Below, in pieces: positions 1-8,676 of a stretch of DNA of 64,000 nucleotides (position 1 is the first letter of the stretch; every line of letters starts with the position of its first letter). This DNA is from Arsenophonus sp048493715 (GTDB lineage: Bacteria > Pseudomonadota > Gammaproteobacteria > Enterobacterales > Enterobacteriaceae). The notes beneath the pieces are model-generated. The model was not told the DNA's origin. It saw only the letters and a list, made by a program, of their open reading frames with translations, and made no database searches. The stretch is from the NCBI GenBank assembly GCA_048493715.1, contig JBGDCZ010000002.1:28478-92477 (forward strand), given 5' to 3'. The position numbers were made by a program, and so were the translations under genes.

Positions 1-360
1 CACATTTATAACTTAATATTTTATTCTTAAACACAAAAATAAATTTCTTAAGTTAACTAACTGAAGATCAAGACTATTCTATTATTACCACAACCGTATA
101 ACTTCAATCCAGTCACTACAGATTTGATTTTCTAATACTATTTTAATGCGACTAGACTAAAATAATACTCGCTTATATAAACAATAAAACATGCTAATTT
201 TTCTGCGTTAGCCATTTAGTTTAATGATACACTATTTAAATTAGAGCAGATCTTACTCAACAATTCAAAAACTACCAACAGTTATATTTGGTATTCAGTT
301 TAACGGATAATATAATAATTCAGATCGATTTTAATGAATGTATCAATAGGAGTTTAAACT
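1..360. other. AT-rich region upstream of gpmA, no gene seen
   Basis: No open frame resembling a known protein is visible. The only clear signal is an AGGAG Shine-Dalgarno sequence about nine bases before the gpmA start. A promoter must lie here but I cannot place its boxes with confidence in such AT-rich DNA. Confidence 0.5.
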
Positions 361-1113
361 ATGACAGTAACTAAGCTGGTTCTAATAAGACACGGCGAAA
401 GCGAATGGAATAAAGAAAACCGATTCACTGGTTGGACAGATCTGGAACTATCCCATAAAGGCCACCAAGAAGCAAAAAAAGCTGGCCAGCTATTAAAAAA
501 AGATGGTTTCGTTTTTGACTATGCTTATACATCGGTTTTAAAACGTGCCATTCATACATTATGGAATATTTTAGATCAAATAGATCAGCAGTGGCTTCCG
601 GTTGAAAAAAATTGGCGGCTCAATGAACGTCATTATGGTGCACTACAAGGTTTAGATAAAACAGAAACTGCCGCAAAATATGGAGACGAACAAGTCAAAC
701 TATGGCGTCGTGGCTTTGAAATTACACCACCAGAATTAACCAAAGATGATCCACGTTATCCCGGTAATGACCCTCGTTATGCAAATTTGGCACCTTCAGA
801 GCTGCCTGTTACTGAAAGTCTCGCTACTACAATTGAACGTGTTGTCCCCTACTGGGAAAATGTGATTAAACCTAGAATTGCCAAAGGTGAAAAGGTAATT
901 ATTGCTGCTCACGGTAATTCATTACGAGCGTTAGTGAAACATCTGGATAATATGAGTGAAGAGGAGATCCTTGAACTTAATATTCCAACCGCCGTCCCAC
1001 TGGTTTATGAATTTGACGAAAATATACATCCTATCAAACACTACTATCTTGGTGATCAAGCTGAAATAGCCGCAAAAGCCGCCGCGGTCGCGAATCAAGG
1101 TAAAGCAAAATAA
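361..1113 (+). CDS. gpmA: 2,3-bisphosphoglycerate-dependent phosphoglycerate mutase
   Basis: Glycolytic and gluconeogenic enzyme that interconverts 3- and 2-phosphoglycerate in the cytoplasm through a phosphohistidine intermediate. The N-terminus carries the RHGESEWN signature with the catalytic histidine at residue 11, followed by the FTGWTDLELS segment. The second active-site histidine is in AAHGNSLRAL near residue 185, and the LNERHYGALQG segment is complete. At 250 residues it equals the E. coli protein. The start has a good AGGAG ribosome binding site. It stands alone and converges on the aroG remnant, with a hairpin between them. The reading frame is intact, as expected for a core glycolytic gene. 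Confidence 0.97.
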   Translation: MTVTKLVLIRHGESEWNKENRFTGWTDLELSHKGHQEAKKAGQLLKKDGFVFDYAYTSVLKRAIHTLWNILDQIDQQWLPVEKNWRLNERHYGALQGLDKTETAAKYGDEQVKLWRRGFEITPPELTKDDPRYPGNDPRYANLAPSELPVTESLATTIERVVPYWENVIKPRIAKGEKVIIAAHGNSLRALVKHLDNMSEEEILELNIPTAVPLVYEFDENIHPIKHYYLGDQAEIAAKAAAVANQGKAK

Positions 1114-1122
1114 TTTAAACTT

Positions 1123-1141
1123 AAGGCCACACTGTGGCCTT
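1123..1141. terminator. Hairpin terminator between gpmA and aroG remnant
   Basis: An 8-bp GC-containing perfect stem (AAGGCCAC / GTGGCCTT) with a 3-base loop begins ten bases after the gpmA stop and lies between two convergent genes. There is no long U run, so termination strength is uncertain. Confidence 0.6.
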
Positions 1142-1153
1142 ATTCATCGTTAA

Positions 1154-2203
1154 TTAGACTGCCTTTTTACGGCGCATGCAAACAGCTGCAGCTAGCCGAT
1201 ATAATAATTTCTCACTATCTTGCCAACCCAGACAAGCATATGTCACACTCTGACCATAAGTTAACGGTTTGCCTTTACTTATATCTTGTTGGTCTTCCAA
1301 AAGATGACTTTCAACCATAATACCAATAATTGCTTTTTCACCCTGCTGTATTTGATTAGCGACATTTTATGCCACTTCCAGTTGCTTTTTATATTGTTTA
1401 CCGCAATTCGCATGACTAAAATCAATCATAATTTGGGCTAATAAGCCTGATTTTTGTAAACTCTCTTTAACTGCTTGTATATCAGATTCACTATAGTTAG
1501 GTTTTTTGCCACCACGCAAAATAATATGGCAATCGTCATTACCAGTAGTATTTACAATTGCTGAATGTCCGACAGATAAAAAACAGTGAGCAGTTTTAGC
1601 GACATTGATTGCATCAACAGCGACTTTTATCGTTCCATCGGTACCATTTCTAAAACCAACCGGGCAATAAAGACGGATGTTAATTCACGAGGAACTTTAG
1701 ATTCCGTAGTACGAGCACCAATCGCTCCCCAGCTGGTGAGATCTGCAATATATTGGAGCGTGATCATATCAAGAAATTCACCAGCAGTTGGTAATTATAA
1801 CTCATTGGTAGTAAACAATAAATTATGTACAATACGCAATCCTTCATTAATATCAAAACCGTTATCATATAAAGATCATTAATCAAACCTTTCCAATCAA
1901 TAGTAGCGCGTGGTTTTTCAAAATAAACACACATAACAATTTCTAGATCATCTTTCAGTGCATCATGCATTTTCTTGAGCCTTTGTGAATATTCAGTGGC
2001 TGCTTTCGAATCATGAATAGAACATGGACCAATAACGCCCAAAAGCCGATCATCTTTGCCGATAAGAATTTGATGTATTAATTCACGAGAAGTTTGAACT
2101 GTTAAAGCGGCTTTATCTATTGCTGGATATTTTTCCATAATACAACCGGAGGTAATAATTCTGTTATCCGTTTAATTCTGATGTCACCATTTTTATAAGT
2201 CAT
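1154..2203 (-). pseudogene. aroG: DAHP synthase, Phe-sensitive type, broken
   Basis: Remnant of 3-deoxy-D-arabino-heptulosonate-7-phosphate synthase, the first step of aromatic biosynthesis. The span still equals the family length (about 350 codons from MTYKNGDIRIK to the C-terminal MRRKKAV). Recognisable parts include DDRLLGVIGPCSIHD, VYFEKPRATIDWKGLIND, and near the end GEKAIIGIMVESHLLE and ACLGWQDSEKLL. A frameshift after PPVVL separates the first 22 codons, another falls after GLINDLYM, and an in-frame TAA interrupts VA*NVANQIQQG. It occupies the same place beside gpmA as in E. coli, where zitB and pnuC follow; zitB is absent here. Whether another DAHP synthase isozyme exists elsewhere cannot be judged from the window. 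Confidence 0.93.
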
Positions 2204-2386
2204 CTTTTTTACTCAATGTATCGTCTTTTAGACAATATATTCTCTAAAAATAAAAGATGAACTCAAACCTTAGCGATAAAAGTGTAAATATATACTCACA
2301 TTTATATTATATATATTCAATGGACAAGACATAATGCAAAATAAATTTTTAAAATATTATCCTGTTACACTCATTTAAAGTAGCCA

Positions 2387-3115
2387 TTAACGCGCTAAAA
2401 ATATAGCACTATTCTGTTTAGCTGATCGGCTCCAAAGGCGAAAACCATTGATTGAAATACCAAGTAAAATCAGATATTCCAACGACATAGCTAAAACACC
2501 TTGCAAGTAAAAAATAACAACACTAATAATATTGATACTGATCCACAGTAACCAGTTTTCGGCATACTTGCGTGTCATTAGGACCATAGCAATAATTGAT
2601 AACACCATCATCATTGAATCCCAAAAAGGAAATGCATCCGGCTCTATTTGTACTGGTTCAACATAAAAACCTAATAAATGGGCTATATCCCAAGTAACGC
2701 GGGCAAGAAAAATAAACACTTTATCAATGTTAAAACTTAATAATAGTGTCAGAATAATAGCAATACATAAAGTTACTACCACTTTAGACAAACTCATCCA
2801 GTGGATTTTAAGACTTGCTTCGTGATAGGCATCTACTCGACTCCAGGCATACCAACCATAGGTATTTGCGGCGAAAAAGAAAATTTGTAATAACAAGCTA
2901 GCATATAATTGAATTTGAAAAAAAATAACAGCAAATAATGTAACGTTAATCAAGCCAAAGAAATAATTGATAATTTTTTCCTGGCTGGCGAGCCAAATAC
3001 ATAAGAATCCAGCTATCGTTGCCACGGCTTCAATATAAGACAAATTGTAACCATTATTGCCAAGTGCAATATGTACCATGGTATTGCTAGTATTAAAAAA
3101 CTCCATTCCTGTCAT
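2387..3115 (-). CDS. pnuC: Nicotinamide riboside transporter PnuC
   Basis: Integral inner-membrane protein taking up nicotinamide riboside for the NAD salvage pathway. The 242 residues (E. coli has 239) are mostly hydrophobic and divide into about seven membrane segments. Family features include ANTYGWYAW near residue 85 and the C-terminal ENWLLWISINIISVVIFYLQG, a region of conserved polar and aromatic residues in the pore. It lies 22 bases after nadA on the same strand, the conserved nadA-pnuC arrangement, so both are probably one NAD-responsive transcript. The frame is intact although its neighbour aroG is dead. Confidence 0.93.
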   Translation of the reverse strand: MTGMEFFNTSNTMVHIALGNNGYNLSYIEAVATIAGFLCIWLASQEKIINYFFGLINVTLFAVIFFQIQLYASLLLQIFFFAANTYGWYAWSRVDAYHEASLKIHWMSLSKVVVTLCIAIILTLLLSFNIDKVFIFLARVTWDIAHLLGFYVEPVQIEPDAFPFWDSMMMVLSIIAMVLMTRKYAENWLLWISINIISVVIFYLQGVLAMSLEYLILLGISINGFRLWSRSAKQNSAIFLAR

Positions 3116-3137
3116 CCTGTTAACCCTTATAATTCAG

Positions 3138-4178
3138 CTACTTGATCTGAGCCGCAAACGACAACATCCGTTCTAAAGGTTTAAATGCACTTTCTCTCAA
3201 TTCATCATTAATATATATTTCATGTAATTTACCTTGTTTTTTTAGTCCTTGCTCAATTGTTTTTAAACTATTCATTGACATCCAAGGACAATGTGCGCAA
3301 GTACGGCAGTACGCACTTTCACCCGCCGTTGGTGCAATATAAAATGATTTATCAGGACACGCTTGCTGCATTTTATAAAAAATCCCTTTATCTGTTGCTA
3401 CAATTATTTGCTGATTAGGTAAGTTTTGAGCAGCATGAATCAATTGACTAGTTGAGCCAACTGCATCCGCAAAATCAACAATGCCTGCTGGAGATTCTGG
3501 ATGCGCTAAAATTGCCGCATTAGGATACAACCTTTTCATTTTTTTCAATGCTTGAATTTTGAATTCATCATGTACGATACAAGTGCCTTGCCAACAAAGA
3601 ATATCTGCCCCGGTTTTTCGTTGCACATAATTACCCAAATGGCGATCCGGCGCCCATATAATTTTCTGTCCTTGACTATCTAAATAGTCAATTAATTCAA
3701 CCGCGATACTGGAAGTCACAACCCAGTCAGCTTTGGCTTTAACCGCCGCTGAAGTATTGGCATAAACCACTACTGTTCGATCTGGATGTTGATCACAAAA
3801 TTTAGCAAACTGCTTTGCCGGACAACCTAAGTCTAGTGAGCATTCGGCTTTCAATGTTGGCATTAATATTGTTTTTTCTGGATTTAAGATTTTAGCCGTT
3901 TCACCCATAAATCTTACACCAGCAACCAGTAAAGTGGATGCTGAATGTCGTGAGCCAAAACGTGCCATTTCCAGTGAGTCTGCGATGCAACCTCCAGTTT
4001 CTTCAGCCAATGCCTGAACATCAGGATCGGTATAATAATGCGCGACTATAACCGCATTTCTTTTTTTCAACAATAGCTTAATAGCTTGTTTACACTGTTT
4101 TTTTTCACTATCTGTTAAAAGCGCTGATTTAATAGGAAAGGGGTAATTAGCTAAACTGAAATCGATAAAATTAGTCAT
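3138..4178 (-). CDS. nadA: Quinolinate synthase A
   Basis: Cytoplasmic [4Fe-4S] enzyme that condenses iminoaspartate with dihydroxyacetone phosphate to quinolinate in de novo NAD synthesis. At 346 residues it matches the family. The three cluster-ligand cysteines are present at 113 (KAECSLDLGCP), 200 (CWQGTC) and 297 (CRTCAHCPW), the same numbers as in E. coli. Substrate-binding segments such as VAHYYTDPDVQALAEETGG and VVYANTSAAVKA are complete. It is first in a nadA-pnuC operon and a NadR-type operator lies about 75 bases upstream. Presence of a functional nadB partner cannot be seen here. Confidence 0.97.
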   Translation of the reverse strand: MTNFIDFSLANYPFPIKSALLTDSEKKQCKQAIKLLLKKRNAVIVAHYYTDPDVQALAEETGGCIADSLEMARFGSRHSASTLLVAGVRFMGETAKILNPEKTILMPTLKAECSLDLGCPAKQFAKFCDQHPDRTVVVYANTSAAVKAKADWVVTSSIAVELIDYLDSQGQKIIWAPDRHLGNYVQRKTGADILCWQGTCIVHDEFKIQALKKMKRLYPNAAILAHPESPAGIVDFADAVGSTSQLIHAAQNLPNQQIIVATDKGIFYKMQQACPDKSFYIAPTAGESAYCRTCAHCPWMSMNSLKTIEQGLKKQGKLHEIYINDELRESAFKPLERMLSFAAQIK

Positions 4179-4252
4179 TTTTTCACTCTTTTGTTTAGTA
4201 TTTATATTTAAAATAATCTTTTTTTGCTAAAAAAACTATTTATTAACTTTTT

Positions 4253-4270
4253 TGTTTTATATACTAAACA
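4253..4270. promoter_or_regulatory. NadR-type operator upstream of nadA
   Basis: The 18-base element TGTTTTATATACTAAACA matches the known NadR box pattern TGTTTA-N6-TAAACA with one mismatch. A further TGTTTA half site lies at 4192-4197, only 13 bases before the nadA start. NadR represses nadA-pnuC in E. coli when NAD is plentiful; the same control is inferred. Confidence 0.65.
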
Positions 4271-4499
4271 AAATAATCAATATTTAAAATTTTTTCGCTT
4301 AATTTTTTACTAACTAGTTCACTAAACAATCAACTCCTATATTTCGCCATGATAAAAATGAATATTATTTTTCATCCATATTTGCATTAACCATAAAATA
4401 ACACCGACAACCCATACATTAAAAGGCTTTAACTAATGACATTTCTAAGGTAAATCATAAACCATGAGGCAATACTATATAGGATGGATGCGTGATAAA

Positions 4500-4605
4500 G
4501 CCTATAGCCTCGCCCTGTGGGTCGTTGTGCAAAGCACAACGCTGTCTCGTTACGCTCGGCTCGAAGCCACACAGCTTCTCACCCTGTACGCTAATTGCTA
4601 TAGGC
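4500..4605. repeat. GC-rich palindromic block
   Basis: The block is bounded by perfect 9-base inverted repeats GCCTATAGC / GCTATAGGC. Inside is a perfect 8-bp hairpin CGTTGTGC-AAA-GCACAACG (4523-4541), plus partly complementary CTGTGGG and CCACACAG segments. It is clearly richer in GC than the surrounding DNA. It has no reading frame. It may be a dispersed intergenic repeat or a structured RNA; it is not one of the repeat families I can name. Confidence 0.5.
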
Positions 4606-4648
4606 TACTTTGTTTTCTTTGGATAATCAGATGATATTTTTAGATGTT

Positions 4649-4704
4649 GGGTCGTACAGGATACCTATAACTAATTGATTAAAAGTCAGCTACTCTAGCG
4701 ACCC
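4649..4704 (-). pseudogene. Decayed tRNA-Lys (UUU) remnant
   Basis: Read on the minus strand, the block begins GGGTCGC, contains an almost intact anticodon arm GCTGACTTTTAATCAATT with anticodon TTT, and ends in the acceptor half ACGACCCA. These match enterobacterial tRNA-Lys at acceptor, anticodon arm and part of the T arm. Most of the D arm and the TTCGA of the T loop are lost, so it cannot fold as a tRNA. It sits at the ancestral position of the Lys/Val tRNA cluster. Confidence 0.72.
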
Positions 4705-4848
4705 ATCTTGAGTTACCTGAGGTGATGGGCGAGTATGTTCCTTATTTTTAGTAAGGGTGCAATTGTTTTTTTGCGTAAAGAATTTAAATGCTTATTAAGC
4801 ACACAATTATCCCCGAAATAGATAAAATATACACTTCGGGGCAATTGA

Positions 4849-5610
4849 TTATAGTGACGCTAATTTTTTCTCAACCAATTTAGCACTCGAACTACCAGGA
4901 TAAGCTTTAATCACTTGTTGATAAACAACCCGCGCTTTATCATTTTGCCCTTTTTCCTGCATCAATAATCCTACTTTATAGAGGGATTCCGCTCCTTTTG
5001 GCGAATTAGGATAATTTTTAACCACAGTAGCAAAATAAAAAGCAGCATCATCTTTATTCCCCTGATTATAATTCAATTGCCCAAGCCAATAATTTGCATT
5101 GGCCTGATAATTAGATTTAGGGTACGTCTTGATAAAATGCTGAAAAGAATTAATTGCCTGAGCAATTTGCTGTTTAGTTTTACTCTTGATAGCAAGTGCA
5201 ACCGCCGTATCATATTCAGCCTTTTCATTAGCTGGTTTAGCTGTTGCAACTGTGTCATTGTCACTACTAACATCAGAATTTGCCTTTGCTTTATTTGAAC
5301 CAGTCGTCAATGAATCCAACTGCATATAAAGATCTTTTTGACGCTCTATAACCTGGCTTAATTGATATTGGTTTTCCTGAACTTGACCACATAAGGTATC
5401 AATCTCTCGCTGAGCATCCGACAACTGCCGCTGAATTTGATATAATAATTGCCCTTGAGAATTAACTGCTGTCTCAATTTGAAGAAGATGATCACTTGTA
5501 GACCCTGAGCCGACATTAATGATTGGTGCCTGGGCAGTAGCGACTGCTGAAGCCGCTACGCCAACCAATAACGACAGACTCAAATAAAGATGTCTGAAAC
5601 TACTGTTCAT
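4849..5610 (-). CDS. cpoB: Cell division coordinator CpoB (YbgF), periplasmic TPR protein
   Basis: Periplasmic protein that links the Tol-Pal system with PBP1B during constriction. A signal peptide covers roughly the first 27 residues, ending at ATAQA. Next is a coiled coil (about residues 40-95, LLQIETAVNSQGQLLYQIQRQ onward) that trimerises, then a low-complexity linker. The C-terminal half holds three TPR-like units with YWLGQLNYNQGNKDDAAFYF and LYKVGLLMQEKGQNDKARVVY. Length is 253 against 263 in E. coli. It is the last gene of the tol-pal cluster, nine bases after pal, and its frame is intact. Confidence 0.95.
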   Translation of the reverse strand: MNSSFRHLYLSLSLLVGVAASAVATAQAPIINVGSGSTSDHLLQIETAVNSQGQLLYQIQRQLSDAQREIDTLCGQVQENQYQLSQVIERQKDLYMQLDSLTTGSNKAKANSDVSSDNDTVATAKPANEKAEYDTAVALAIKSKTKQQIAQAINSFQHFIKTYPKSNYQANANYWLGQLNYNQGNKDDAAFYFATVVKNYPNSPKGAESLYKVGLLMQEKGQNDKARVVYQQVIKAYPGSSSAKLVEKKLASL

Positions 5611-5619
5611 ATAATACTC

Positions 5620-6117
5620 TTAATATACCAGTATCGCACGACGGTTTTTAGCATATGCCGATTCGTCATTACCCAGTACAGCCGGTTTTTCCTTACCATA
5701 AGATACGATAGAGATTTGCTCACCGTTTACTCCTTTACTCTGCAAATATATTTTCACAGCATTGGCACGACGCTCACCAAGGGCAATATTATACTCTGGT
5801 GTACCCTTTTCATCAGTATGTCCTTCCACAGTAATTTTAACTGAAGGATTAGCGCGTAGGAAGGTTGCATGTTGATCTAAGATCTGAGCATATTCTGGAG
5901 TGACATCATACTTATCGAAATCAAAGTAAACAATGTTATTACTTTGCAATTCTTGCATTTGCTGACGAGCCAATTGCTCAGCTGACAAGCTAGCACTGTT
6001 ATCTGTTACATTGTTTTCAGTACCCATCTTTTCATTGCCTTTTTTTGAGCTACATGCTGCAACGGCTAGAATAGGTAATACTAACATTAGCCCTTTAAGT
6101 ACTTTATTCAATTGCAT
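5620..6117 (-). CDS. pal: Peptidoglycan-associated lipoprotein Pal
   Basis: Outer-membrane lipoprotein that binds peptidoglycan and interacts with TolB and TolA to keep the outer membrane attached during division. I chose the start at MQLNKVLKG, which matches E. coli and has an AAGGA ribosome binding site; a longer frame would overlap tolB without need. The lipobox LAVAAC gives an acylated cysteine at residue 22. The OmpA-like domain contains VEGHTDEKGTPEYNIALGERRA, the meso-diaminopimelate-binding region. The product is 165 residues, slightly shorter than in E. coli because of a shorter linker. Confidence 0.97.
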   Translation of the reverse strand: MQLNKVLKGLMLVLPILAVAACSSKKGNEKMGTENNVTDNSASLSAEQLARQQMQELQSNNIVYFDFDKYDVTPEYAQILDQHATFLRANPSVKITVEGHTDEKGTPEYNIALGERRANAVKIYLQSKGVNGEQISIVSYGKEKPAVLGNDESAYAKNRRAILVY

Positions 6118-6167
6118 CTTGTTCGATCCTTTAATAGTTATTGCCATACTTATTATTTTATTATGCA

Positions 6168-7460
6168 TCACAAATACGGAGACCAGGCAGGAAATTTAAC
6201 CTGTCCATCAGTCGCCGGAAGACGCGCTTTAAAACGCCCATCCGTTGATACCAGTTGTAATACAGTACCTAACCCCTGTGAAGAGCTATAAATTACCATA
6301 GTACCATTAGGTGCAATACTCGGCGTTTCATCCAGAAACGTATCCGTCAAATACTCAACGTTACCCGTTGCCAGATCCTGTTTAGCAATGTGCTGTTTAC
6401 CATTACTCGAGTTGACCATTACCATAAATTTACCGTCAGGGCTGACGCTTGGATCCTGATTTTGGTTGCCTTCCCAAGTAATACGCTCTGGCACACCACC
6501 ATTAATATTTAGTTTGTATATTTGTGGACGCCCAGCTTGATCAGAAGTGTAAATAAGCGTTTGGCTGTCTGGCATCCAACTTGGTTCAGTATTGTTACTG
6601 CGACCATCTGTTATTTGGCGAGTTTGACCACTAGCCAAATCCATTACATAAAGATTTAAACTTCCTGTTTTTGACAGGGCAAAAGCAAGCTTAGTGCCAT
6701 CTGAGGAAAAGGTAGGTGCTCCATTATGGCGTGGAAAAGATGCAATCTGACGTATTTCACCTGTCGCGAGAGTTTGTATAACTAAAGCTGAGCTGCCGCT
6801 TTCAAAAGTTACATAAGCTAATTTTTCACCATCAGCAGACCAGGCTGGAGACATAAGAGGTTCAGGCGAACGGTGTACAGTAAATTGATTATAACCATCG
6901 TAATCTGAAACCCTTAATTCATATGGAAACTTTCCACCATTAGTTTTCACCACATAAGCGATACGTGTACGAAATGCCCCGCGAATACCGGTTAATTTGG
7001 CAAATACTTCGTCGCTAATAGTATGTGCAGCATAACGCAGCCATTTGGCTGCCACTTTTAATTGATTTTGGCTCAATACAGTACCGGGAAAATTCACCAC
7101 ATCAACCAGTTTATAACTAATAATGTACTGACCATCAGCAGCGGGTTGTACCTGACCAACCACAACAGCGTTAATACCTAATGCAGTCCAAACATTAGGT
7201 GTTACTTCCGATGCAGTGGTAGGCTGCTGAGGCATATGACTGGGATCGATAGGATTAAATTTACCGCTATTGCGTAAATCAGCAGCAACAATTTGTTGTA
7301 CATCATTAGGCAAAGTACCGGTTCCAGTCCATTTAAAAGGCACAACCGCAATAGGCTGTGCAGTATTGACACCTTGCGTAATTTCAATACGAATTTCTGC
7401 CTGAGCAAATACCGCCCATAATATTAGAAAACCCAATAATAATTTAAAAGCCCGCTTCAT
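6168..7460 (-). CDS. tolB: Tol-Pal system protein TolB
   Basis: Periplasmic protein that cycles between Pal and TolA. A signal peptide of about 21 residues ends near FAQA-EIRIEIT. An N-terminal mixed domain runs to about residue 165. A six-bladed beta-propeller follows with repeated WSADGEKLAYVT, FSSDGTKLAFAL, WMPDSQTLIYTSD and VSPDGKFMVMV motifs. It has 430 residues, the same as E. coli. It sits between tolA and pal in the conserved order; the 134-base gap before it may hold the internal promoter known in other enterobacteria, but no boxes are certain here. Confidence 0.97.
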   Translation of the reverse strand: MKRAFKLLLGFLILWAVFAQAEIRIEITQGVNTAQPIAVVPFKWTGTGTLPNDVQQIVAADLRNSGKFNPIDPSHMPQQPTTASEVTPNVWTALGINAVVVGQVQPAADGQYIISYKLVDVVNFPGTVLSQNQLKVAAKWLRYAAHTISDEVFAKLTGIRGAFRTRIAYVVKTNGGKFPYELRVSDYDGYNQFTVHRSPEPLMSPAWSADGEKLAYVTFESGSSALVIQTLATGEIRQIASFPRHNGAPTFSSDGTKLAFALSKTGSLNLYVMDLASGQTRQITDGRSNNTEPSWMPDSQTLIYTSDQAGRPQIYKLNINGGVPERITWEGNQNQDPSVSPDGKFMVMVNSSNGKQHIAKQDLATGNVEYLTDTFLDETPSIAPNGTMVIYSSSQGLGTVLQLVSTDGRFKARLPATDGQVKFPAWSPYL

Positions 7461-7594
7461 CTTTTCTTCCTTATCACGTTATTCACGGCCGTAATAATTA
7501 GTTTGAATATTAACAAAGGTGAATACACAAAACCAGATAACTGAAAAACTTTTGTTAATTTGCCTAGCCTTATGCTATTCATAACATTCATTAA

Positions 7595-8641
7595 CTAAGG
7601 CTTGAAGACTAAAACACTTCCCTGTTCATTAAATGCATCATAAATGCTGCGGCTAGGTGGTTTAGGCATGGTCGCAGTTTTAGCTGCACGAGTTGCTGCA
7701 TCACATAGCGCTTGATCATTTGATGCACTATTTTTAGCTGTAATACTAATTAACATCCCGTCGGGAGCAAGTTTTATGCTTAATTCACACGTTTTACCAC
7801 GATAAATATCAGCATCATAAAATTTGCTCTCAATAGCCGCTTTAATCTTACCAGCGTAATTAGCAACATCAGAACTTGATGCCCCGCTTTTTCTATTTCC
7901 TCCTTGACCCGCTGCTGCTGCGCCTCCGGTTTGTTGTGTTGGCCGTTGGGCAGTTAATCCGCCAAGTAGATCATCAACTGCAGCGGCCTGTTTGGCTGCA
8001 TCTGCTTTTTTCTTAGCTTCTAGCACCTTAGCGGCTTTTTCAGCTTTTGCTTTTGCTTTGGCTTTAGCTACCTCAGCTTCTTTTTTAACCTGAGCTTCTG
8101 CTCTTGTTTTTGCCTCTGTCTGTTGTTTAATTAACAGTTCTTGTTCTGCTTTAGCTGCAGCCTCTTCAGCAATTTTTTGCTGCTCCTTGGCTTTGTTAGC
8201 CGCTTCTTCTGCTTGTTTACTCTGTTGCTCTGCCTCTCGTTCTATTTTAATACGCTCTTCTTCAACCGTTTTTAAGCGTTTTCGTTCTTCTTCCTGCTGT
8301 TTTCGTAGTTCTTCCTGCTGTTTTCGTAGTTCTTCCTGCTGTTTTCGTAGTTCTTCATGCTGTTTTCGTAGTTCTTCTTGCTGTTGAAGACGTTTCTTCC
8401 GCTCGGTAATGGCTTGTTGGGCGCTATTTTGCTGCTTTTGCAGCTGGTTATACTGTTCGATAACAGCGCCTGGATCAACCATGATAACATCAACCACTTC
8501 ACCACTTTGACCACCGCCACCAAATTTAATAATTTGGTTTAATGAACCCCAAATAATAAAACCGAAGAGGAAAACGTGTAGTACAATAGAGAGTACGACA
8601 GAGCGACTCAGTTTATTTTTTTGCTCTTTTGTCTTTCTCAC
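7595..8641 (-). CDS. tolA: Tol-Pal inner-membrane anchored protein TolA
   Basis: Energy-transducing protein that spans the periplasm from TolQR to TolB and Pal. One membrane helix lies near residues 14-35 (SVVLSIVLHVFLFGFIIWG). A long alanine-, lysine- and glutamate-rich helical domain runs from about 50 to 220, and the globular C-terminal domain (about 255-348) has the paired cysteines in CELSIKLAPDG and QALCDAATRAAK. At 348 residues it is shorter than the 421 of E. coli, from a shorter helical rod. Part of the rod consists of near-identical EELRKQQ heptads encoded by a 21-base tandem repeat, so the length may vary between strains. Confidence 0.95.
   Translation of the reverse strand: MRKTKEQKNKLSRSVVLSIVLHVFLFGFIIWGSLNQIIKFGGGGQSGEVVDVIMVDPGAVIEQYNQLQKQQNSAQQAITERKKRLQQQEELRKQHEELRKQQEELRKQQEELRKQQEEERKRLKTVEEERIKIEREAEQQSKQAEEAANKAKEQQKIAEEAAAKAEQELLIKQQTEAKTRAEAQVKKEAEVAKAKAKAKAEKAAKVLEAKKKADAAKQAAAVDDLLGGLTAQRPTQQTGGAAAAGQGGNRKSGASSSDVANYAGKIKAAIESKFYDADIYRGKTCELSIKLAPDGMLISITAKNSASNDQALCDAATRAAKTATMPKPPSRSIYDAFNEQGSVLVFKP
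8291..8374. repeat. 21-bp tandem repeat inside tolA
   Basis: Four consecutive 21-base units (TTCCTGCTGTTTTCGTAGTTC on the plus strand) encode EELRKQQ heptads. The first three units are identical and the fourth differs by one base (giving KQH); a degenerate partial unit follows. Because the unit is a multiple of three, copy change would alter rod length without breaking the frame. Confidence 0.92.
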
Positions 8642-8676
8642 AACAGATATCCAAACAAGTAATTGTGCAATAACAA

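Larger units (their letters stand above)
4179..4848. other. Gene-poor region replacing the Lys/Val tRNA cluster
   Basis: This 670-base gap between nadA and cpoB is where E. coli carries seven Lys and Val tRNA genes. No intact tRNA is visible. It holds the nadA operator, a GC-rich palindromic block and a decayed tRNA-Lys, listed separately. The remainder is AT-rich with no coding signal. Confidence 0.7.

Noticed and set aside
1586..1882. Plus-strand open frame within aroG
   Set aside because: It is the antisense of the decaying aroG coding sequence, without ribosome binding site or family match.
2283..2300. TyrR box upstream of aroG
   Set aside because: TGTAAA is followed by CTCACA after six bases, which does not match the TTTACA half site well enough.
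4706..4790. A second decayed tRNA (Val-like) beside the tRNA-Lys remnant
   Set aside because: Only short scattered similarity around a GTAAGG stretch; no acceptor or anticodon arm could be aligned.
8187..8523. Repetitive open frames antisense to or out of frame with tolA
   Set aside because: They arise from the 21-base repeat and the low-complexity rod coding of tolA; no independent start signal or family.
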